A DNA stretch of 32,786 nucleotides from Fidelibacterota bacterium (GTDB lineage: Bacteria > Fidelibacterota > UBA8477). This document shows, one piece after another, positions 9,117-18,161 of the stretch. The notes under the pieces were generated by a model. The model was not told the DNA's origin, searched no databases, and worked only from the letters and a program-made list of their open reading frames with translations. Positions within the stretch are counted from its first letter, which is position 1. Every line of letters begins with the position of its first letter. The DNA lies in the NCBI GenBank assembly GCA_021734065.1, contig JAIPJQ010000014.1, positions 1 to 32,786 on the forward strand, written 5' to 3'. Both the position numbers and the translations under genes were made by a program.

Positions 9117-9146
9117 AGCCCTGCCGGAGATGGCAGGGCTTTTTCT
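9117..9146 (+). terminator. Intrinsic terminator after glutamate dehydrogenase
   Basis: AGCCCTGCC pairs perfectly with GGCAGGGCT around a six-base loop, followed by TTTTTCTT. It is a classical rho-independent terminator 25 bases after the stop codon and ends the transporter/dehydrogenase transcription unit. Confidence 0.92.
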
Positions 9147-9488
9147 TGGCAAAAAGAGAATAATGGAGCTGAAAAAAAGGTGTCTTCCAGACAGGGTTTG
9201 AGGCCGTATCCCAAAACCTGCACTCAAATAAATCCGAATTTTAAACCCCAGGGTCTGAATATATTTTCTCCTTTGAACGAACGCATCCATCACGCAACCC
9301 TCTGACACCAGATCAGGCATGTTCCAACCAGCACGGGGAGGTTGGTCTGGCGTTACTTATTTTGCGTCGTCCCGCATTTCAGTATGCCGGAATTGGTTCA
9401 TAATTCCCCAATATTGGATTAGATTGGCGCAACCCTTGCAGAAAACCGAACCGCACCGGACATGTCCCCGGGGGGAGATAGAACCACA
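9147..9488 (+). other. Non-coding region with regulatory sites before the kinase gene
   Basis: I see no convincing gene here. It holds two inverted repeats, CCAACC/GGTTGG (9324-9345, 10-base gap) and GGAATT/AATTCC (9389-9407, 7-base gap), followed by a good sigma-54 promoter. The first repeat is centred about 116 bases before the predicted transcription start, the distance usual for binding sites of sigma-54 activators. Confidence 0.5.
9425..9440 (+). promoter_or_regulatory. Predicted sigma-54 promoter of the two-component operon
   Basis: TGGCGCAACCCTTGCA matches TGGCACG-N4-TTGCA at 10 of 12 defined positions. The critical GG (9426-9427) and GC (9438-9439) are correctly spaced. The start point would be near 9451, about 38 bases before the kinase ATG. 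Since the operon encodes a sigma-54 activator, autoregulation is the simplest reading. Confidence 0.6.
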
Positions 9489-11237
9489 ATGAATGTTGCC
9501 CAAAAACAGGAAACCGCTGATAAAATCAGCCAGTTCTACCCAATTCTGACACAGAAACTATCGGATTTGGCGGAACAGGCGTTGTTATTGCCTAATTTTT
9601 TACAGGCCTTATCAAAAGCCCTGATAGACTTTTTTGACTGCAACCGGATTGAATTTTTACTCCTGGAGGATGCCAGGCTTCAGGCGAGTTTTTACGTTCA
9701 AAATGGTTCGCCCCAATTTCATTTGGAAACCTTGAAAGCAAAGTCAGCGAACACGCTGAAATCGACGATCTCCCGGACCATCGATTTGGATCAGCTGAAA
9801 TTGCTTCTGCTCCACGCTGGCGAGGATAAACTCGAATCCGTTCACATAACATCCTATGGTGCATTTTGGGCCGAAAATCTTGCCCGTCCGATTCAGTTCT
9901 TCCATACAAATTCAGAATCAGGCAGAACCCGTAGTTTGGATTTTAATCCACCACGTAAAAAGGGATCGTGTCTGTTATTGCCAATCATTATAGGCCGGAA
10001 ACACATCGGCATTCTCCATCTGGAAGTGGGAAAACGCGGTCATTTTAACGCGGATGCTGTAGAATTATTTGAAGGATTGGCCAGCCTTATCAGTATTGCC
10101 ATTGCCTATCGACATGCCCAAATCCATTTGCGGGAACGCATCAAAGAACTTACCTGTGTGTATCAAATTGCCAAACTGGCAACCGTTTTGGATGCGGCAT
10201 TGGAGGAGACGCTCACGGAAGCAGTAAATATGATCCCGCCGGCTTTTCTCTATCCGGAGGCTGCTTTTGGTGTGATTCAGGTGGATGATCAGAACTATAC
10301 TTCGCACGTTGACCGGGAATGCAAACATCGTTTACAGGCTCCTATTTGGGTGCATGGACAGGAACGCGGTTTTGTGGCGTTGTGTTATGACCGGGATCTG
10401 AGAGTGTTGGATCAGGGGCCTTTTTTACGGGAAGAGGTCAGCTTATTGGAGGCAATTGCCCAGGAATTGGCCTTTCTCATTGAACGCAAACAGGTTGAGC
10501 GTGAAAAGGCACGATTGAATGATCAGATACGCCATGCCGATCGATTGGCGACGATTGGGCAACTGACTGCCGGTGTGGCTCACGAATTGAATGAACCTTT
10601 AGGCAGCATTTTGGGTTTCGCCCAACTGATTCAGAAACAAACGGACCTGCCGATCGGGATTACCAGTGATATCGAACGAATTATCAAGGCATCATTGCAC
10701 GCACGCACCATCGTTCAAAAGCTATTGCTCTTTTCGCGTCAGATGCCACCCGTGAAATCCAGGATTAATCTGAATGAATTAATCCGGGAGGCACTCTACC
10801 TTTTCGCCAAGCGCCTGGAAACCAATCAAATTGCGCTCACGCTGGATTTCGATCCGGCCATACCCGGGATCGTCGCTGATCCGGCTCAACTGAATCAGGT
10901 CGTAGTAAATTTGGTTGTCAATGCTATTCAGGCCATGCCGAACGGTGGAGAATTAGTTATTCATACTCAACGCCAGGCTGATCAGATCGTTCTATGGGTT
11001 CAGGATACAGGTGTGGGTATGACCGCCAAGGTCAAAGATCAGATATTCATTCCTTTTTTTACGACCAAAGAAGTCCACGAAGGTACCGGGCTGGGACTCC
11101 CGGTGGTTTTGGGAATTGTAGCTTCCCATGGTGGAAAAATTGATGTGGAGTCAACGGTGGGTACAGGGGCTAAGTTTACACTGACCCTACCGATTAAAAA
11201 TGGACAATCAGAAGGAAATTCGCATGAAGCGCTATGA
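9489..11237 (+). CDS. Soluble GAF-domain sensor histidine kinase
   Basis: A 582-residue histidine kinase without any transmembrane segment, so it should sense a cytoplasmic signal. Two GAF-like sensory domains cover roughly residues 20-210 and 220-335. The dimerisation/phosphoacceptor box GVAHELNEPLGSILGF carries the phosphorylated His at about residue 365. The ATPase domain has the N-box VVNLVVNAIQAMPNGGE, the G1 box DTGVGM and the G2 box GTGLGL, so it looks catalytically complete. I chose ATG 9489 because a GGGAG motif lies 11 bases upstream; an in-frame ATG at 9462 has no ribosome site. The 3' end overlaps the next gene by 14 bases, so the two are translationally coupled and surely act as kinase and regulator. 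The ligand of the GAF domains is unknown. Confidence 0.9.
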   Translation: MNVAQKQETADKISQFYPILTQKLSDLAEQALLLPNFLQALSKALIDFFDCNRIEFLLLEDARLQASFYVQNGSPQFHLETLKAKSANTLKSTISRTIDLDQLKLLLLHAGEDKLESVHITSYGAFWAENLARPIQFFHTNSESGRTRSLDFNPPRKKGSCLLLPIIIGRKHIGILHLEVGKRGHFNADAVELFEGLASLISIAIAYRHAQIHLRERIKELTCVYQIAKLATVLDAALEETLTEAVNMIPPAFLYPEAAFGVIQVDDQNYTSHVDRECKHRLQAPIWVHGQERGFVALCYDRDLRVLDQGPFLREEVSLLEAIAQELAFLIERKQVEREKARLNDQIRHADRLATIGQLTAGVAHELNEPLGSILGFAQLIQKQTDLPIGITSDIERIIKASLHARTIVQKLLLFSRQMPPVKSRINLNELIREALYLFAKRLETNQIALTLDFDPAIPGIVADPAQLNQVVVNLVVNAIQAMPNGGELVIHTQRQADQIVLWVQDTGVGMTAKVKDQIFIPFFTTKEVHEGTGLGLPVVLGIVASHGGKIDVESTVGTGAKFTLTLPIKNGQSEGNSHEAL

Positions 11238-12567
11238 TACAGCGACCATTCTTGCAGTGGATGATTCTCCGGATGCATTGGAACTTTTGCAGCGCAATCT
11301 CACCAGCAGGGGATATCATGTCTTTATTGCCGAGGATGTTCAAAGTGCCCTAAAGATCCTGGAGTCGACAAAGATCGATCTGGTTCTCACCGACTTGAAA
11401 ATGCCCGGTATCAGTGGATTGGACTTGATCCGGCACATTCGGGAAAATTATAAAAATACAGAAGTTATGATGATTACCGGTTATGCCACGGTGGAGGGGG
11501 CTGTGGAAGCGGTGAAAAAAGGTGCCGAAGAGTACCTGGCCAAACCCTTTACGGATCATGAGTTATTCACGGCGGTTGAACGGTCCCTCGATAAATTACA
11601 CTTACGACGTTCTGAAGGTGTTTTCCCGGATCTGTTTAAAGATTCATTCTATGGACTGATTGGTCAGTCGTCTGCCATGAAAAGGGTTTTTCGTACCATC
11701 TCAAAAGCAGCCGACACTACAGCAACGGTCTTAATTACCGGCGAAAGTGGCACCGGTAAAGAGCTGGTGGCACGTGCCATCCACTATTCCGGACGTCGCA
11801 GATCCGCCTCATTTGTGGCGGTCAATTGTGGAGGAATCCCGGAGAGTTTACTGGAGAGTGAATTATTCGGCTATATGAAAGGTGCCTTTACCGGAGCAAC
11901 CTCAACCCGGGCCGGATTTTTTCAAACCGCAGACGGTGGGACCATTTTTTTAGATGAAATTAGTGAGGCGACAGTCTCCATGCAGGTGAAACTGCTACGG
12001 GTGCTCCAATCCAAAGAGGTCTGCATGGTGGGGAGTACCAAAACCCAACAAGTGGATGTGCGCATCATCGCCGCCACCAATAAAGATTTACAGGAACTGG
12101 TGAAATTGGGATTATTCCGGGAAGACTTATACTTCCGTCTGAACATTATCAATATTGGTATACCGCCATTAAGGGAACGAGGGGAGGATACCTTGCTCCT
12201 GGTCAAATATTTCATGGCCAAGTACCGACGCGAACTGGGAAGTCCGGAGGTTGTTTTTGCCGATGAGGTGCTGGAAGCACTGAAAAAATATCGCTGGCCC
12301 GGGAATGTTCGCGAAATGGAGAACACCATTCAGCGTCTGATCCTTATGTCGGATAATGAACGGGTGGAGATGTCCGACCTGCCGGGTTATATGCGTTTTT
12401 CCGTGATTCGGGAGAGGGGGTACAATCGAACGATTGCTGAAGTTGAAGCCGAACATATTCGGGGTGTTCTCATGAACGTTGCCGGTAATAAATCCAGGGC
12501 GGCTGGTATCCTGGGCATTGATCGAAAAACACTGCGTGAGAAAATGAAGCGTTATGGGATTGAATAG
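11224..12567 (+). CDS. NtrC-family sigma-54-dependent response regulator
   Basis: A 447-residue enhancer-binding protein that activates sigma-54 RNA polymerase after phosphorylation. The receiver domain (1-120) has the acidic pair in AVDDSPD, the phosphoacceptor Asp57 in LVLTDLKMPG and the conserved Lys107 in YLAKPF. The AAA+ domain has Walker A GESGTGKE (173-180), the sigma-54 contact loop GAFTGA (220-225), Walker B GTIFLDEI (239-246) and the RWPGNVREMEN motif. A Fis-type helix-turn-helix ends the protein (NKSRAAGILGIDRKTLREKM). ATG 11224 has AGAAGGA eight bases upstream; an in-frame ATG at 11200 is less likely. Likely targets include its own operon and the DASS transporter, based on predicted promoters. 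No single orthologue (NtrC, DctD, AtoC, ZraR) can be assigned. Confidence 0.94.
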   Translation: MKRYDTATILAVDDSPDALELLQRNLTSRGYHVFIAEDVQSALKILESTKIDLVLTDLKMPGISGLDLIRHIRENYKNTEVMMITGYATVEGAVEAVKKGAEEYLAKPFTDHELFTAVERSLDKLHLRRSEGVFPDLFKDSFYGLIGQSSAMKRVFRTISKAADTTATVLITGESGTGKELVARAIHYSGRRRSASFVAVNCGGIPESLLESELFGYMKGAFTGATSTRAGFFQTADGGTIFLDEISEATVSMQVKLLRVLQSKEVCMVGSTKTQQVDVRIIAATNKDLQELVKLGLFREDLYFRLNIINIGIPPLRERGEDTLLLVKYFMAKYRRELGSPEVVFADEVLEALKKYRWPGNVREMENTIQRLILMSDNERVEMSDLPGYMRFSVIRERGYNRTIAEVEAEHIRGVLMNVAGNKSRAAGILGIDRKTLREKMKRYGIE

Positions 12568-12932
12568 CAGCTTGAGAAAGCGTAAGGCATTCACCCCTCA
12601 TTCACAATTCCGGGGTCGGGCTTACACCCATAATACTTGTGAAGACTGACCCCGCAAAGCTCCCTTTTACTGTAATAAGTTCGGTTACCCGTTTAAACCA
12701 ATAAAATAAGGGTCAAGATAGAATCCTGCGTAAAATTGTCCCACTGGTACAAAATTCCCCGCTTTGTTGATGCCATCTAACCGAAAATGATTTTAAATAA
12801 GTTTCTGTAACTTTCTGTTTATAATGATATAACGGCGTGTTTGAAATTGTCGGTTTCTTTGGCAGGCTAATTGATTTACAGGAGGGTGATGAAAGCCAAT
12901 AATGAAAACTCAGACCCGATTGGAGGGGGAAA
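12568..12932 (+). other. Non-coding region before the small cysteine-rich gene
   Basis: I see no gene in this stretch. It holds a long-loop inverted repeat CGGGGTC/GACCCCG (12611-12654) with no T-run, a perfect TATAAT box at 12820-12825 without a convincing -35 box, and a sigma-54-like element at 12860-12875. A 16-codon mini-ORF (12889-12939) overlaps the next start codon. Confidence 0.4.
12860..12875 (+). promoter_or_regulatory. Sigma-54-like element with imperfect -12 box
   Basis: TGGCAGGCTAATTGAT matches 10 of the 12 defined sigma-54 consensus positions, but the normally invariant GC of the -12 element reads GA. A start point near 12886 would fall inside the region carrying the ribosome site. 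It may be a weak promoter or chance. The TATAAT box at 12820-12825 is an alternative. Confidence 0.25.
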
Positions 12933-13244
12933 ATGGTAACACCCAGTGAATCAATTGCCTATCAGTCAAAAGTGAGCCACGCAGAAGAAATAGACACCGG
13001 ATTATGTGTTAACTGTCTGCATAATTTGAATTGCACCCTGAAACGTCATGCCACCCATAAAATCGTAGCTTGTGAAGAATATGACTTTGAGGGGGGTACA
13101 AATTTGAAATTACACCATACTGCCAAGCCTGAATCATCTGCTCCGGATCAGTTGTTAGGGCTCTGCTCCAATTGTGATATCCGCAACGAGTGTACTTTAC
13201 CCAAGGCTGAAGCCGGGGTATGGCACTGTGAGGAATACGTTTAA
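12933..13244 (+). CDS. Small protein with duplicated four-cysteine metal-binding motif
   Basis: A 103-residue soluble protein made of two copies of one motif: GLC-x2-C-x5-CTL ... CEEY. The cysteines are 25, 28, 34 and 47 in the first copy and 78, 81, 87 and 99 in the second. Eight cysteines in two identical layouts strongly suggest two metal sites, either zinc or an iron-sulfur cluster. I recall single-copy relatives of the form GLCxNC...CTxPKxxGGVWHCEEY in anaerobes such as sulfate reducers, without a known function. ATG 12933 is preceded by TGGAGGGGG. The gene lies between the sigma-54 activator and the receiver/ATP-grasp protein and is convergent with the latter. The function is unknown. 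Confidence 0.75.
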   Translation: MVTPSESIAYQSKVSHAEEIDTGLCVNCLHNLNCTLKRHATHKIVACEEYDFEGGTNLKLHHTAKPESSAPDQLLGLCSNCDIRNECTLPKAEAGVWHCEEYV

Positions 13245-13252
13245 AAAAGAGT

Positions 13253-13293
13253 AAGAAGAAAGAGAAAAAGAAAAAGAGGAAGAGGAAAGAGAG
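13253..13293 (+). repeat. 41-base uninterrupted purine tract
   Basis: Directly after the stop of the cysteine-rich gene the plus strand is pure A/G for 41 bases, mostly AGA, AAG and GAA words. Purine tracts of this kind can form unusual DNA structure or be slippage-prone. No function is evident. Confidence 0.8.
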
Positions 13294-13308
13294 CGTGAGC
13301 GCAAACGA

Positions 13309-13391
13309 GGAAGGATACACTTCTCCTTCCATTCAGCCCGCGGTAACCCCAAATTTAGACCTCTAGTTCGTGTACGGCTGCGTTCAGCCGT
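13309..13391. terminator. Two hairpins between convergent genes (possible terminators)
   Basis: GGAAGGA/TCCTTCC (13309-13330, 8-base loop) and ACGGCTG/CAGCCGT (13374-13391, CGTT loop) lie between convergent stop codons at 13244 and 13410. Neither has a proper T-run on either strand, so they are only possible transcript ends. Confidence 0.3.
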
Positions 13392-13409
13392 GGCAAAAAA
13401 GCAATATCA

Positions 13410-16358
13410 TTATTGGGGTTTTAAGGCCAGTCCCACGCCCTTTTTACCATCAATCATGATGGTGAGGGGTTTTTTCAATCGGATATGACGCAGATATTCT
13501 GTTTCCTGAGCCGAAGGTAAATCATCCAGCCACTTCCGGTCCATGTAATCTTCTTCCACATGGACGCTGACCTTAAAATACCCAATCTCCAATGCTGTGA
13601 TATTCTGAAAAAAATGGTTCCCGAACGAGGGATCGATGTCAAAATCTTCCAGACCCAATTCCACCATACTCCGGGCATAACTGATCTGCTCCCAACCGAT
13701 GGGAATTCCCAGAGTGGGATCACTGGTACCCCAGCGCCCGGGTCCAATTAACAAATAGGGGTGTTCAGCATCCAATGACCGATTCAGCTGCCCAATCTCC
13801 CGGGCAATCTGATGTGTCACCTGGGGGGAGAATTTTTGAAGTTTCACATACACAATATCCCGGATGTGATCATTAATCCCATTTCCCAGGGCGAGTGAGC
13901 TTTTAAAGGCGATTTTCTTCAGAGGATATTCGTCCAATTCAAAATCTTCAGTAGTTTTGACTGTGTGCTGAGGCCGGATTTGTAAGATATACAAACTGGG
14001 TTTGGTGGTGAGGTCTTCCACATCCAGAGCAAATTCGATTTCAACATCCCCGCCCATGGCCACTCGACATTCATCAATAAACTGGGTGAAGACTTGTGTG
14101 AGCTGCCATTTTGACGCATCCAATAGCGGTTTCAAGGTGATAATGGGCTTCCCGTCATCAACCGCATAGTTATAAAACCGTCCATCCTCCCGGGAATAAT
14201 AACTAACCACAAAATCGGCCAACCCCTGATCAAAGGCTTCACCTACCCGGAGTTTCAACTCCGAATCCACGGTCGCTCGCTCCATCTTGGTCAGCGGCAG
14301 GACAAAAAAACTTTTCTGGGAATTTTTCAGCACCGATTGGGGATTATAAAACTGGGGCAGCACCGTGGGATATTTTGGGGAAAATCGCAAAGCGTCATTT
14401 CCACCCATGACTGTTCGTCCCAATCCCAAAGCCATGGAAACCACACCTTCTTCGCGTTGCATCACACCGATGGGATAAAAATTATGACTCTGTATCAATC
14501 CGGATGCTACCGGATAGAAGTAATCTCCGTGCTGAGTACCTACCAGGTTTTGTAGTATCACCGCCATTTTTTCATCTTCCGGACGATTTCCCGTGGCTTC
14601 CATATAGGCTCTGGCATCCGGGTAGAAAGTGGATGCGTATACGCGCTTCACTGCATTCAATACATCGGCAACCCGGTCTGAAGAGTTAGATGAATTATTG
14701 GGAATCATGTAAGTGCGGTATATCCCGGCGAAGGGCTGGAATAATGAATCCTCCAACAATGAAGATGACCGTACCGCCAAAGGGGTGGTATGATATGAGA
14801 GGTACGATTTTATGTTCTCCACAGTCTTGGTTTCAAAAATGCCAGCTAGAAAAACCTTGTCAATGGTTTCCATGTCCGCTTCCATGAGGGATGCGGCATC
14901 AATGTTATTCATTTCCAGAAATCGGTCGTAGAGATTGGTGCCCAGAACCGCTGTGTGCGGAATATCGATGATGATCTGCTTATTGGTGCGGTACCAATTG
15001 AACTCCCGCATGTAGGTGTTCATGAATGCCAATCCGCGTCCTTTACCTCCCAGGGAGCCGCGCCCGAACCGGACGAATTTGAATTCCGGGTCGTAGGTCT
15101 CCGAATCAAAGTAAATAATTTCACCCTGGTGTTGGATTTTGCGCTGATTACGCACCAATTCCAACAGGAGGGTTCGCATGGCTTCCAGGTTTTCGAAATC
15201 CCGGGCGGATTTTGAGCGTAAAATATCCGCGATTTCAAAATACCCCCGGACTGCCAGCCAGTTTGAGAAGTGATTGCGCCGGGCGTGATAATCAATGCTC
15301 TGTGAAGGCACCACCGCCAATGCCGCTTCCAGGGAGCGCAGATCGTTCACACGACAGATCTCATGCTTATCCTGGGAACTGAAGACCAATTCACCGAAGC
15401 CGCAGTGCTTCCCCACAAATTCGCGGAGGTTTGTTACCAATTCCGGAGAATTCTTATCCAGAAAGTAGGCGTTGATCTCTTTGGCCAATGTTGCGTTCTT
15501 TAATTCTTTGCTCTGCAAAACAATGGGCAGATCAGGTACTTTGGACTGGACCATCCGTAGAAATGTGACGCCGGCCTGCTCATCAACTTTACCGCCGCGG
15601 GGATAGCGTACATCGGAAATCACCGCCAGGATGTTATTCTGGTATTTGGCGAAGTAGGCGGACGCTTCCTCAAAATTGGACGCCAGTAAAATCTTGGGCC
15701 GTGAACGCATGCGCAGCAGGCGCAGGGATTCGGTGTACTCGCGCTTCATGAGCTTGTATACATGCTTAATGGTCTCACGGTAGATCATGGGCAGGAAGAC
15801 TGAGTAAAACTGGGGCGAATCTTCCACCACAATGGTGGCGCGTACGCCACCATGCAGGATATCCCGGTCGGCGTTTTTTCGGTCTTCAATGAACTTGATG
15901 ATGGCCGTGAAGAGCGAGGAATCGCCTGACCAGAAGAAGATTTTATCCAAAGAACCGGGGAGATTCTTGTGTTGTGAGATCAAATAATTGTATTCCCGCT
16001 GATGGGAAGCTAGTAAAATGACCGGCAGTTCCGGATGCTGTTCCTTCACCAGGTGGCCGAATTCAAAGGGATGCATGTCGGGCAGACGCGACATGGTAAT
16101 CACCAGGTCGTAGTTCTCTCGATCCAGCTTTTGCAGGGCATGTTTAGCCGTGGAAACCCGCGTCATCCGGGGGGCATTGGACAAATTCATGTCCTGATAT
16201 TCGGTGAAAATCAACTCTGTGAGACGACCATCTTCTTCCAGAATGAAGGCATCGTACAGACTGGAAACGATGAGAATTTCGTGAACACGCAGGTGCATCA
16301 GATCCCGGAAGGAAATCTGATTACTGGGTTCCAGTGTTATTCGTTGATCAGAGGTCAT
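13410..16358 (-). CDS. Receiver-domain PEP/pyruvate-binding (PPDK_N ATP-grasp) protein, copy 1
   Basis: A 982-residue soluble protein of the type often labelled phosphoenolpyruvate synthase. Residues 20-165 are a receiver-like domain in which Met89 stands where the phospho-Asp should be (DLVITMSRLPDM). Residues 172-318 are a second receiver with a normal site: Glu179-Asp180, Asp249 (AVISDVRYP) and Lys302 (YFLDKNSP). Residues about 425-800 are a PPDK-type ATP-grasp domain: GSLGGKGRG (435-442), PLAVRSSSLLEDS (526-538) and EIEFA...LYILQIRP (773-796). The C-terminal domain carries IGPGRWGTSDPTLGIP and PSFGNHFFQN (910-919). There is no phosphohistidine swivel domain and no PEP-binding barrel, so it is not a complete PEP synthase. 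The ATG lacks a clear ribosome site. The phosphoryl acceptor is unknown. Confidence 0.85.
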   Translation of the reverse strand: MTSDQRITLEPSNQISFRDLMHLRVHEILIVSSLYDAFILEEDGRLTELIFTEYQDMNLSNAPRMTRVSTAKHALQKLDRENYDLVITMSRLPDMHPFEFGHLVKEQHPELPVILLASHQREYNYLISQHKNLPGSLDKIFFWSGDSSLFTAIIKFIEDRKNADRDILHGGVRATIVVEDSPQFYSVFLPMIYRETIKHVYKLMKREYTESLRLLRMRSRPKILLASNFEEASAYFAKYQNNILAVISDVRYPRGGKVDEQAGVTFLRMVQSKVPDLPIVLQSKELKNATLAKEINAYFLDKNSPELVTNLREFVGKHCGFGELVFSSQDKHEICRVNDLRSLEAALAVVPSQSIDYHARRNHFSNWLAVRGYFEIADILRSKSARDFENLEAMRTLLLELVRNQRKIQHQGEIIYFDSETYDPEFKFVRFGRGSLGGKGRGLAFMNTYMREFNWYRTNKQIIIDIPHTAVLGTNLYDRFLEMNNIDAASLMEADMETIDKVFLAGIFETKTVENIKSYLSYHTTPLAVRSSSLLEDSLFQPFAGIYRTYMIPNNSSNSSDRVADVLNAVKRVYASTFYPDARAYMEATGNRPEDEKMAVILQNLVGTQHGDYFYPVASGLIQSHNFYPIGVMQREEGVVSMALGLGRTVMGGNDALRFSPKYPTVLPQFYNPQSVLKNSQKSFFVLPLTKMERATVDSELKLRVGEAFDQGLADFVVSYYSREDGRFYNYAVDDGKPIITLKPLLDASKWQLTQVFTQFIDECRVAMGGDVEIEFALDVEDLTTKPSLYILQIRPQHTVKTTEDFELDEYPLKKIAFKSSLALGNGINDHIRDIVYVKLQKFSPQVTHQIAREIGQLNRSLDAEHPYLLIGPGRWGTSDPTLGIPIGWEQISYARSMVELGLEDFDIDPSFGNHFFQNITALEIGYFKVSVHVEEDYMDRKWLDDLPSAQETEYLRHIRLKKPLTIMIDGKKGVGLALKPQ

Positions 16359-18055
<1,697 letters not shown>

Positions 18056-18161
18056 ACGACCGAGGATGAAAGAAAACTGTGTTCAGGTCACCAGCGTAGC
18101 TTTCTCAGATAAAAACCACGGCGTTTATTTTGTACACTGACTCGAATCAATCCGGAGGCGT

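Noticed and set aside
9147..9424. Possible small RNA or tRNA in the gap before the kinase
   Set aside because: No tRNA arm signature, and no hairpin with T-run, other than the upstream terminator, was found.
12611..12654. Inverted repeat CGGGGTC/GACCCCG as terminator of the NtrC-type gene
   Set aside because: The loop is about 30 bases and no T-run follows; it may be a structure or a binding site, but it is not an intrinsic terminator.
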